The notes below the pieces were generated by a model. The model did no database searches, was not told the origin of the DNA, and saw nothing but the letters and a program-made list of their open reading frames with translations. A stretch of 64,000 nt of DNA, from positions 380,420 to 444,419 of the forward strand of contig NZ_JAPZVP010000001.1 in assembly GCF_027622875.1 (NCBI RefSeq), in the 5' to 3' direction. Made by a program: the position numbers and the translations under genes. The stretch is from Glycomyces luteolus (GTDB taxonomy: Bacteria; Actinomycetota; Actinomycetes; Mycobacteriales; Micromonosporaceae). Positions within the stretch are counted from its first letter, which is position 1. Every line of letters starts with the position of its first letter. Positions 56,727 to 64,000 of this stretch are shown here, piece by piece.

Positions 56727-59075
56727 TCAGGCGATGTCGCCGTAAACGATGCCGCGGGCGGTGAGGTAGACGCGGCCGTAGATGTTCGGGTCGCCGGTGA
56801 TGGCGGACCCGGCGAAGCCCCACTGGTGGGCGTCGTCATTGATGCGAATCCAGGTGGTGCCGCAGTCGATCGAGCGGAAGATGCCCTCCTGGCCTTCGAC
56901 ATCGGCCGAGATGTAGATCGCCGGGTAGCCCCTTCGCGAGGCGGCCTTGCCGAAGCCGACGCCGATCGCCAGGTCGACCGCGGCGATGCGGGTCCAGGTG
57001 GTGCCGCCGTCCTTGGAGCGCCACAGGCCGGTCGCGACCTCGGCCTTGTCGCTGCGCCCGCAGAGCCAGACGTGGCCCTTGTTGCCGGGTGCGACGCGGA
57101 AGTCGTCGACGCCTTCGGCGGGCAGGCCGGTGGCCCCGGTGTCGGCGAAGGTCTTGCCCGCGTCGTTACTGCGGAAGAACTTGCCGCCCGAGTAGGCGTA
57201 TACGACCGAGGCGTCGACGCGGTCGGAGCGGACCCGGGCACCGGCGGGGAGCCCTTGGACCGACTGCCACGTTTGACCGCGGTCAGTGCTGTAGAACGGG
57301 GTCTTGTCGGTGTTGTTGGGGGACCACACGATCACCTTGGCGTCGGCGGTGATCGCGACGGTGCCGCCGCTGCCGTTCTGGACACCCGCGGGTCGCGTCG
57401 CGTCCTGCCAGGTCTGGCCGCGGTCAGTGGAGACGGTGACGTGGCCGGCGGTGTCGCTGTGGACGTCGCCGCTGCCGACGATGACATCCGGGTCCGAGGC
57501 GGCGTAGTCGAGGCTTTGGCCGCCCCAGCCGCCGTGGAACATCCGCTCGGCCCGGCCGAGGTCGGTGTGGACGAACCCGTTGACGTCGCCCATGGCCGAG
57601 ACGAGCGTCCCGCCGAGCGCCGCGAGGTCGCGGACCCAAGTCATCTCGATGCCTTCTGCCCGCACTCCCACGGTGAACCGGTCTACCGGGAGCGCGACGC
57701 GTTCGCCGGCCTCGTTCTCGCCGATCAGTTCGCCCTGGGTGTCCCACTGCGTCAGGCTCTCGGTGCCCCAGATGGTGGCGCCGGTGCCCCACATGATGCG
57801 GTCGGAGTTGTGCGGGTCGATCGCCAGGCCCTCGATCATCCAGCCGTGCTTGACCGCGTACGAGGCTCCGTTGTCGGTGCCGCGCCAGTCCAGCCACGGC
57901 GAGTCCGTGCTGTCCATGACGAACCGGTCGGTGCGCACGTTCTCGCTCACCAGGTCCCAGCTGAGCGACCAGGTCGCGCCGGAGTCGGTGGAGCGGAACA
58001 GGATCTCGTCAGGGCCCCAGTTGTTGCACGTGGACGCCATGAGGGTGCCGGGGTTCTGGCGGTCCACGGTGACCGCGCCGAAGCCGGGGACGGGGCGGCC
58101 CGGGTTGTAGGGCGGGGTGATGTCGGTCCATTCGCCGGTCTGGGTCGACAGGCGCTGGATCCGGCCGCCCCGGCCGGATGCGGGACCGCCGTTGTAGGGG
58201 CCGGGGTCCCAGCTGGTGATGACGTACAGGTAGCCGTTCGTGTTGTCCACAGCGGACTGCTTGGGGATGGTGCGGTTCCCGTCCGCGTTGCCGAGCGCCT
58301 CGGCGGCTCCGGGGACGGCCTGCCAGGTGGCGCCGCCGTCTTCGGAGACGTACAGCGGGTCGGCCGGGTCGGCCACGCCCACATAGATCTTGCCGCCGAT
58401 CTGGTCGAAGTCGATCCAGATGACGCCCTGGTTGTCGGAGAGGTACTCGTTGTCGGGGTCGACGACGAAGTTGCCGGGGTTCGGGAAGGATTCGACCTTC
58501 GCCCAGGTGCGGCCGTAGTCTTTCGAGCGCCAGAGGCCGTTGCCGGAAGGGGCTCCCAGGTACAGCTCGGCGTTGTCGGCGGGGTTGACGGCGAGGCGTT
58601 CGCCCATGCCGCGCCCGGGCATGTTGCCGCCCTGCTTGAACGGCAGCTCGGCGACGCCCCAGGTCTCGCCCCTGTCGTCGGAGTACAGGACCGCGCCGTT
58701 GTTGCCGTCCCAGCTGATGGTGTAAGCCCCGACCGCGGCGTAGACGCGGTCGGTCTCGACCGGGTCGGAGGCCATCGAGACCACGTACTGGTAGCCCCAC
58801 TTGTCGCGGGATACCCAGTCGGTCAGCGGCTTCCAGGTCCGCGTCTCCTCCTGCCACCGGAAGGCGCCGGCGACGTCGGTGCGGGCGTAGATCAGGTTCG
58901 GCTCGGTCTCGTTGAAGACGATGCCCGGCACGAAACCGCCGCAGTTGACCACGACGTTCTTCCAGGAGTAGGCATCGCCGCCTTGCGGGCCGGGTTTGGC
59001 GAGGACCGGGGCGGGCAGGGCGCTGGCCGCGACCGCTGCCGCGCCGAGCGAAGTGGTGAATGTGCGTCGTCGCAT
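56727..59075 (-). CDS. Tat-exported GH74 xyloglucanase
   Basis: 782 residues forming two seven-bladed propellers. Tat-type signal (MRRRTFTTSLGAAAVAASAL, cleavage near PVLA). Bladed repeats with Asp-box-like DxGxTW motifs recur: SDDRGETWGV, SEDGGATWQ, STDSGATWSL, STDRGQTWQDA, SKDGGTTWTR. The substrate-cleft motifs are YARTDVAGAFRW near 63-74 with catalytic Asp67, and EMTWVRDLAALGG with the second Asp near 480. GH74 enzymes cut the xyloglucan backbone. AAGGGAG before the ATG at 59075; the in-frame start at 59225 would add 50 unrelated residues. First gene of the GH74-GH5-CE1 operon. Confidence 0.95.
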   Translation of the reverse strand: MRRRTFTTSLGAAAVAASALPAPVLAKPGPQGGDAYSWKNVVVNCGGFVPGIVFNETEPNLIYARTDVAGAFRWQEETRTWKPLTDWVSRDKWGYQYVVSMASDPVETDRVYAAVGAYTISWDGNNGAVLYSDDRGETWGVAELPFKQGGNMPGRGMGERLAVNPADNAELYLGAPSGNGLWRSKDYGRTWAKVESFPNPGNFVVDPDNEYLSDNQGVIWIDFDQIGGKIYVGVADPADPLYVSEDGGATWQAVPGAAEALGNADGNRTIPKQSAVDNTNGYLYVITSWDPGPYNGGPASGRGGRIQRLSTQTGEWTDITPPYNPGRPVPGFGAVTVDRQNPGTLMASTCNNWGPDEILFRSTDSGATWSLSWDLVSENVRTDRFVMDSTDSPWLDWRGTDNGASYAVKHGWMIEGLAIDPHNSDRIMWGTGATIWGTESLTQWDTQGELIGENEAGERVALPVDRFTVGVRAEGIEMTWVRDLAALGGTLVSAMGDVNGFVHTDLGRAERMFHGGWGGQSLDYAASDPDVIVGSGDVHSDTAGHVTVSTDRGQTWQDATRPAGVQNGSGGTVAITADAKVIVWSPNNTDKTPFYSTDRGQTWQSVQGLPAGARVRSDRVDASVVYAYSGGKFFRSNDAGKTFADTGATGLPAEGVDDFRVAPGNKGHVWLCGRSDKAEVATGLWRSKDGGTTWTRIAAVDLAIGVGFGKAASRRGYPAIYISADVEGQEGIFRSIDCGTTWIRINDDAHQWGFAGSAITGDPNIYGRVYLTARGIVYGDIA

Positions 59076-59199
59076 AAAGTACTCCCTTGTGGACAATAGA
59101 TTAGGGATCGACCTGCGCGGCGGTGCGACCGCGCAGGTCTGCTTTGTTGTGCTGCGAAGGGTCGGGGGGTCGACGCATCGAGGAATGCAGATCTCTGAA

Positions 59200-59218
59200 G
59201 TACTGTGCAGCACAGTAC
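59200..59218. promoter_or_regulatory. perfect palindrome GTACTGTGCAGCACAGTAC
   Basis: Nine-bp arms around a single central base, 125 bases upstream of the GH74 start. Likely operator for the GH74-GH5-CE1 operon. A shorter palindrome at 5527-5537 before vgb shares the GTAC ends and one-base centre. Confidence 0.6.
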
Positions 59219-59358
59219 GCAACAACCGTCGAGTTTGTCAACCGACAGGATTAAGTTGCTGGGCGTTGCACCTGAGTTGAGGGCAAATCGCCTCGCACCC
59301 TTCACACATCCACTCAAGCGTCCTTGGCCGATTTAGTGTGATATGAGGGGTATGGACA

Positions 59359-59387
59359 TTGACTTTGTAATGTGATTGTATTAATGT
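59359..59387 (+). promoter_or_regulatory. candidate promoter of the GH12 gene
   Basis: TTGACT (59359-59364) and TAATGT (59382-59387) are 17 bases apart in AT-rich DNA, about 70 bases before the GH12 start. Confidence 0.45.
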
Positions 59388-59455
59388 ATCGATGGTTTTA
59401 GATGCGTGGACTTCGCAAAGCTGAAGCCGAGTTCCTCGAGAAAGGCGTGTCCTTC

Positions 59456-60160
59456 ATGAGACGCAGATCGCTCCTTACCGCAGCACTGGCCGCACCGCTG
59501 GCCACCGCAGGCGCCGTCGGCGCCCTCCAGTCCCCCGCACAAGCCGCCGCCTGGTACACCGAGGACGATTGGGGGCGGTGGACCGATGGCGCGTTCACGG
59601 TGGCCAACCACGTCTGGGGCAGCGGCGCCGGCGCCCAGTCCATCTGGGCGAACTCCTACTCCAACTGGGGTGTCTGGGCCGACCATCCCAACACGGGCGG
59701 CGTCAAGTCCTACCCGCACGTCAGCTACCAGCTCGGGCGCGACGTGTGGAACATGGGGAACGTCTCCAGCAACCACAACGTCACCGTGCCCACCGGCTCG
59801 AACCTCGCCTACTGCACCACCTACGACGTGTGGGGCAACGGCCACGACTACGAGGTCATGATCTGGACGCAGTATCACGGCGCCGTCGGCCCGATCGGCT
59901 CCTACGTCACCGACGTCAACCTCGGTAGCCGCGCCTGGGCGTACTACCAGGGCAGCAACGGTTCGAACGCCGTTCACAGCTTCTTGGCGCGCTCGCACAC
60001 CACCGACTCCTGGGTGGACATCACCGCGCACTGCCAGTGGCTGGTGGCCAACGGCCGCATGCCGCGGGTCCGCATCGACGAGATCGCGTTCGGCTTCGAG
60101 ATCACCTCGTCGGCCGGAGGCCGCAACTTCAACTGCAACAGCTACTCGCTGTGGAGCTGA
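59456..60160 (+). CDS. secreted GH12 endoglucanase/xyloglucanase
   Basis: 234 residues. Arg-rich signal (MRRRSLLTAALAAPLATAG, cleavage near AQA). The GH12 jelly-roll follows: HVWGSGAGAQSIWANSYSNWGVW near 52-74, SYPHVSYQLG near 85-94, nucleophile Glu133 in YEVMIWTQY and acid/base Glu214 in IAFGFEITSS. The length is normal for the family without a binding module. Cuts beta-1,4-glucan or xyloglucan outside the cell. I prefer the ATG at 59456, which opens on the signal; an in-frame ATG at 59402 would add 18 charged residues. Followed by a strong terminator, so transcribed separately from the alginate-lyase-like gene. Confidence 0.93.
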   Translation: MRRRSLLTAALAAPLATAGAVGALQSPAQAAAWYTEDDWGRWTDGAFTVANHVWGSGAGAQSIWANSYSNWGVWADHPNTGGVKSYPHVSYQLGRDVWNMGNVSSNHNVTVPTGSNLAYCTTYDVWGNGHDYEVMIWTQYHGAVGPIGSYVTDVNLGSRAWAYYQGSNGSNAVHSFLARSHTTDSWVDITAHCQWLVANGRMPRVRIDEIAFGFEITSSAGGRNFNCNSYSLWS

Positions 60161-60172
60161 CAAATCCATTCG

Positions 60173-60213
60173 CCTCCGGGCCGGAGCGGTTCGCTCCGGC
60201 CCGGAGGTGTTTC
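60173..60213 (+). terminator. intrinsic terminator after GH12
   Basis: Perfect 16-bp stem (60173-60188 with 60192-60207), 3-base loop, then TGTTTCT. Confidence 0.8.
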
Positions 60214-60275
60214 TCGAGGGCCGCCCGGCCGTGCCGGTCCCGGGTTCGCTGTCCGCGGATGCCCAGAAGACGCCA

Positions 60276-60288
60276 GATAACGATATCT
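60276..60288. promoter_or_regulatory. LacI-type element, left copy (GATAACGATATCT)
   Basis: Exact reverse complement of the element at 60430-60442; near-palindromic around a central CG (GATA-WCGW-TATC), as in LacI-family operators. Confidence 0.55.
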
Positions 60289-60429
60289 ATCCACTCCTCC
60301 CTTCGCGCTTTTCAATGGCCTGGATCAGTGGGCTTCATGCCCTTGTGCCGGAGGCGGCCATCGTCGAATCTGGTCTCATGCAGGCGGTTTGTAGTCTCGT
60401 GCATGAACCTTGTCTCCGGGACTGCAATG

Positions 60430-60442
60430 AGATATCGTTATC
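60430..60442. promoter_or_regulatory. LacI-type element, right copy (AGATATCGTTATC)
   Basis: Matches the left copy exactly in inverted orientation, 154 bases away; 42 bases before the start of the alginate-lyase-like gene. Two sites would allow DNA looping. Confidence 0.55.
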
Positions 60443-60483
60443 CATCGATAGAAAACGATCTCTCGAACGGAGTAGGTACCTCA

Positions 60484-63400
60484 ATGCATCCCCCCACGGC
60501 CGCCCTTCGCGACCGCGCCGCCTTCCCCAGGCGGGCTGTCGCGTTCACGGCGGCGATGCTGCTGTCCATCGGACTCTTCCAACTCGTCCCGGCCGCCGAA
60601 CCCGCGGCCGGGCAAGACGCCGGGACCTGCGACGTGCAGATCCATTCCTCGACCAGCGACGCCGGGTTCAACCACCCCGGCATCGGGTTCACCGAGCCGA
60701 TCCTGGAGAACGTGCGCACCCAGCTCGCCGCCGGGGCCGAGCCGTGGGCCTCCGGGTTCGAGGCGCTGAAGCAGTCCAGCGCCGCCGGAGAGAACGTGAA
60801 ACCGTCCAACGCCGGCTCCGACCCGACCAAGCCGCGCACGACCGCGTTCAACGCGGGCACCAGAGGGATGTTCGAGGCGGACGGCCTGAAGTCCTACACG
60901 CAGGCGGTCATGCACGTGCTCACCGGCAAGGAGGTGTACCGCAAGAACGCCCTGGCCATCATCCGCAACTGGAAGCAGATGGACCCCACCAAGTTCGAGT
61001 ACTACACCGACTCGCACATCCACAACGGCATGCCGCTCTTCCGCATGGCCGCCGCCGCCGAGCTGCTGCGGTACACCAGCTGCGGCGAGGACCCGGCCCT
61101 CGTCTTGACCGACGACGACGCCCGGGCCTTCAGCGACAACCTCATCAGGCCCGCCATCGCGACGTTCATGTCCTCCCCGGACCACTTCATGAACCAGCAC
61201 AACTACCCGCTCCTGGGCTCCATGGCCGGATCGATCTTCATGGACGACACCGCGCTGTACGAGGAGAAGGTCGAATGGTTCACCGTCAATGAGACCGCCA
61301 AGGACGAGGGCTTCAACGGCTCCATCGCCCGGCTGGCCCGCTGGGTCGACAAGAACGACAAGACCGGCGAGGCCATCGACGACCCCCACGTGCAGCTCGT
61401 CGAGATGGGCCGAGACCAGGCCCACGGCGGCGGCAACCTGACGAACTTCGCGGCCCTGTCGCGCATGATGATGGCGCAGGGCACGAAGGTGGACCCGGTC
61501 GACGGCACGGTCTCGACCGCCGAGGACGCCGTGGGGCCCTACGAGTTCCTGGACGACCGCATCCTCAAGGCCGCCGACTACTTCTGGCAGTTCATGTCCG
61601 GCCGCGACCCCGAGTGGACGCCCGTGGGATACGCGATCTCGCCCGACGGCACGATCCGCGACACCTACGACCACATCGCCGACGGCTACCGAGGCCGGTA
61701 CGGGACCGCGAGCTTCTGGGAGATCTACTACTACTACACGTTCACGCGCGGTGAAGACGTCGAGGAGATGGCCCCCTTCTTCGCCGAGGCCTACGCCAAC
61801 CGGCCCGGTCCCGCCTTCATCGGCTGGGACGGCCGCGACGGCGGCGGCGACTCGTGGATGTTCGCGCCCGCTGAAGCGGTCGGCGAATCGGCCCCGCCGC
61901 CGGGCGACCCGAACATCCTCGAGGTCGAGCAGCGGTACACGCACCTCGCCGGTGACGTCCAGGAAGGCGACGGATTCGTGAGCATGGCAGGCGGATCGAA
62001 GATCGCCTACCTCAGCGGCGCGAACACCAAGCCGGAGCAGGGCTTCCTCGTCCGCACCGAAGGCGCGGCCGTGATCCACCTGGGCGGCGTCAGCCACAAT
62101 GACACCGTCAGGCGCGACACCACGGTGACCGTGCCGGACACCGGCGGCGAGTGGCGCTACGTCACGGTCACCAGAGGCATGGACAACATCCTGTTCATCG
62201 AGACCGAGGGCGCGACGGTCGACATCGACCACATCAACGCCAACGCCGGGGCCGAGCTCGACGGACCGGTCTTCCCCGAGGACGCGGCCGACCGGATCGT
62301 CGGCTGGTCCGGCGCCGACCTCACGCTCGACCTCGCCGCCACCGGCCCCGACGGCATCGCCTACAGCGCCTCCGACCTCCCCGACGGCGCCGAACTCGAC
62401 CCTGAGACCGGCACTCTGACGTGGACCGGCGATGACTCGGGCACGATCACCGTCGCCGCTGACGACGGCACGAGCGTCGCCGCGCGCACGATCGTCCTCG
62501 ACGCCGCCTCCGATCGCCAGGAAGCACTGGCGCTAGCCGAAGAGGAGTATGAGCCCGAGGACGGGTACGAATCGGCGACCGAGGCCGCCTTCACCGCCGC
62601 TCGTGCAGCGGCCGAGGCAGCGCTTCAGGACGGCACGGACGCGGCGTTCGCGACCGCCTTGGCGGGCATGGTCGCCGCGGTCGACGGGCTCCGCCTGATC
62701 TCGCCGAAGACCGATGTGGACGGCAGTCTCGACTACTCGGACGTCCTCCACGCCTCCACCGCTGCAGAGCGCACGCCGCTCCTCGTGGACGGCGACAACC
62801 AGACCGGCACCGGCTACCCGCAGGCCGTCAACAAGTCGCACGTCTTCGACTTCGGCCCTGACTTCCGGGTGTCGGCGAGGGAGTTCGGGTTCCAGAGCAA
62901 CATCTTCGCGGACCGGCTCGCCAACTCGGCGGTGTACGGCTCGAACGACGGCGTCAACTGGACCCGGCTCACGCCGGGGGTCACGCAGTTCACCCAGGAC
63001 TTCAACACCCTTGAAGTGGCACCGGAGCTCCGGGACGACCAGTTCAGGTATGTCAAGGTCCAGATGATCGAACAGCTCCCGGACGTCCTCTACGGGATCA
63101 TCCGGGGCGTGTTCGAGATGACCGAGTTCCACATCTACGGCGAGCGCCACGAGATCGGGAACCAGATCAAGTCCGCCACCATCGCCTCAGAGGACGCGGT
63201 GGCGGGCAAGGTCGCCATCGGTGACACCGTGACCGCCACGGTCATCACGAAACAGCCGGTCGACGCCGTCTCGGTGAACGTGATGGGCGTGACCGCGGAG
63301 GCGGCCTCAGCGGACGGTGTCACCTGGACCGCGGCGGTGCCGCTCGAGGGCGTCGAGGCCGGACCGGTCACGTTCGCCGCCGACTACAAGGTTGACGGCG

Positions 63401-63897
63401 AAGCCGGTCCCACCCTCTACGGGACCACCGACGGCTCCAAGCTGTTCGTCGGCGGCAACCGCGACCAGTTGATCGACGTGGCGAACCTCGCCACCGTGCT
63501 CGCCTCCGACAAGCAGTGGCCCGGCAACGGGCTCCCCGCCGACGAGATCGGCTACCTGCTCTTCGACGGCGACGAGAACACGGCAGGGGACCTGAACACC
63601 GGCGTGGGCTCGTACTACACAGTGGACTTCGGGGAAGGTGCGTCCGTGCGCCTTGACGAGGTGTTCTTCCTGCCTCGGCTGTGCTGCACCTCCCGGTCCG
63701 ACGGCACCATCGTCCAGGGCTCCAATGACGGCCAGTCCTGGACCACCCTGACCGAGCCGCTGACCAAGACCGCGGCCGGTGTCTGGCAGGGGAAGCCCGT
63801 CTCCGACGACACGTACTACCGCTACTTCAAGATCTACAACCCGAACCGCTGGCACGGCAACCTCGGCGAGGTCCAGTTCTTCGGCGACTTCGCATAG
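60484..63897 (+). CDS. secreted multidomain alginate-lyase-family polysaccharide lyase
   Basis: 1137 residues. Signal about 13-45 (RRAVAFTAAMLLSIGLFQLV). Alpha-toroid alginate_lyase domain about 60-410 with DSHIHNGMPLFRMAAAAELL near 177-196, PDHFMNQHNYPLLGSMAGSIF near 232-252 (Asn/His active-site motif) and EMGRDQAHGGGNLTNFAAL near 307-325. Then a CBM6-like beta module (about 475-595), an Ig-like repeat (ASDLPDGAELDPETGTLTWT), a FIVAR-type three-helix module (EALALAEEEYEPEDGYES), a discoidin/F5-8-type domain (about 740-880) and a second discoidin-like end domain. Degrades an unknown polyuronide; family resemblance alone does not fix alginate versus glucuronan. GGAG is upstream of the ATG at 60484. 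Confidence 0.88.
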   Translation: MHPPTAALRDRAAFPRRAVAFTAAMLLSIGLFQLVPAAEPAAGQDAGTCDVQIHSSTSDAGFNHPGIGFTEPILENVRTQLAAGAEPWASGFEALKQSSAAGENVKPSNAGSDPTKPRTTAFNAGTRGMFEADGLKSYTQAVMHVLTGKEVYRKNALAIIRNWKQMDPTKFEYYTDSHIHNGMPLFRMAAAAELLRYTSCGEDPALVLTDDDARAFSDNLIRPAIATFMSSPDHFMNQHNYPLLGSMAGSIFMDDTALYEEKVEWFTVNETAKDEGFNGSIARLARWVDKNDKTGEAIDDPHVQLVEMGRDQAHGGGNLTNFAALSRMMMAQGTKVDPVDGTVSTAEDAVGPYEFLDDRILKAADYFWQFMSGRDPEWTPVGYAISPDGTIRDTYDHIADGYRGRYGTASFWEIYYYYTFTRGEDVEEMAPFFAEAYANRPGPAFIGWDGRDGGGDSWMFAPAEAVGESAPPPGDPNILEVEQRYTHLAGDVQEGDGFVSMAGGSKIAYLSGANTKPEQGFLVRTEGAAVIHLGGVSHNDTVRRDTTVTVPDTGGEWRYVTVTRGMDNILFIETEGATVDIDHINANAGAELDGPVFPEDAADRIVGWSGADLTLDLAATGPDGIAYSASDLPDGAELDPETGTLTWTGDDSGTITVAADDGTSVAARTIVLDAASDRQEALALAEEEYEPEDGYESATEAAFTAARAAAEAALQDGTDAAFATALAGMVAAVDGLRLISPKTDVDGSLDYSDVLHASTAAERTPLLVDGDNQTGTGYPQAVNKSHVFDFGPDFRVSAREFGFQSNIFADRLANSAVYGSNDGVNWTRLTPGVTQFTQDFNTLEVAPELRDDQFRYVKVQMIEQLPDVLYGIIRGVFEMTEFHIYGERHEIGNQIKSATIASEDAVAGKVAIGDTVTATVITKQPVDAVSVNVMGVTAEAASADGVTWTAAVPLEGVEAGPVTFAADYKVDGEAGPTLYGTTDGSKLFVGGNRDQLIDVANLATVLASDKQWPGNGLPADEIGYLLFDGDENTAGDLNTGVGSYYTVDFGEGASVRLDEVFFLPRLCCTSRSDGTIVQGSNDGQSWTTLTEPLTKTAAGVWQGKPVSDDTYYRYFKIYNPNRWHGNLGEVQFFGDFA

Positions 63898-64000
<103 letters not shown>

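Larger units (their letters stand above)
59076..59455. other. divergent promoter region of the GH74 and GH12 operons
   Basis: No gene. It contains a perfect 19-bp palindrome and, further right, an AT-rich stretch with a plausible sigma-70-type promoter. Confidence 0.65.
60161..60483. other. intergenic region upstream of the alginate-lyase-like gene
   Basis: No gene. It contains the GH12 terminator and two copies of a 13-bp palindromic element in opposite orientation; the right copy lies just before the next gene. Confidence 0.65.

Overview
The window is GC-rich actinobacterial chromosome: codon third positions are overwhelmingly G or C, there are many GTG starts and one TTG start, Tat-type and Sec-type secretion signals are common, several genes look leaderless, and the neighbour sets (ECF42-type sigma factor with a DGPF protein, PF04672-type methyltransferase, type VII secretion targets) are typical of soil actinomycetes. 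Many secreted plant-polysaccharide enzymes point to a plant- or litter-associated saprophyte. A Glycomyces-like or Micromonospora/Streptomyces-like genus is possible, but I cannot fix it from sequence alone. No rRNA, tRNA, CRISPR array, transposase or prophage is visible.

Layout. 1-2 kb: glyoxylate shunt (end of aceA, then aceB) closed by a textbook terminator. 2-9 kb: unknown protein, DUF4383 membrane protein, a divergent GntR regulator/gluconokinase pair with twin candidate operators, a virginiamycin B lyase, a suspicious 43-G tract, an M20 amidohydrolase and an FMN reductase. 9-14 kb: Tat-exported 5'-nucleotidase, ketopantoate reductase, and a four-gene set built on type VII secretion-type proteins. 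14-18.6 kb (minus strand): tight operon of BNR-type protein, serine hydrolase lipoprotein, OmpR-type regulator and histidine kinase. 18.8-25.3 kb: GAP-family membrane protein, secreted CBM2/Cip1-like protein, VOC protein, lipoprotein, unknown protein, long-form argG and an alpha/beta hydrolase.

25.4-32 kb: a LacI regulator followed by a translationally coupled ThuA - Gfo/Idh/MocA - Gfo/Idh/MocA operon; the same 17-bp element precedes both the regulator and the operon. Then a decayed M20 peptidase, and a DGPF/YCII protein plus ECF42-type sigma factor with a matching candidate promoter. 32-38 kb: SDR, two acetyltransferases, GH27 alpha-galactosidase divergent from an AraC regulator, and a PHA-synthase-like hydrolase. 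38-42.5 kb: CitA/DcuS-type two-component system divergent from a dicarboxylate symporter, plus a DUF4395 protein.

42.8-53 kb mixes secreted enzymes (acetylxylan esterase with ricin lectin, membrane-anchored pectate lyase) with a methyltransferase, a MerR-VOC fusion gene, a LuxR fragment, a phosphoglycerate-mutase-like protein flanked by two micro-ORFs, an acyltransferase with a repeated Thr motif in its tail, a LysR regulator and a membrane protein. 53-64 kb is a plant cell-wall locus: minus-strand GH74 xyloglucanase - GH5 cellulase - CE1 esterase, divergent from a GH12 glucanase and a 1137-residue alginate-lyase-like multidomain protein. Together these enzymes would attack xyloglucan, cellulose, acetylated xylan, pectin and polyuronides. 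Candidate LacI-type and other palindromic operators lie in front of most of them. The window ends in a second long G tract, which together with the first suggests short-read assembly artefacts.
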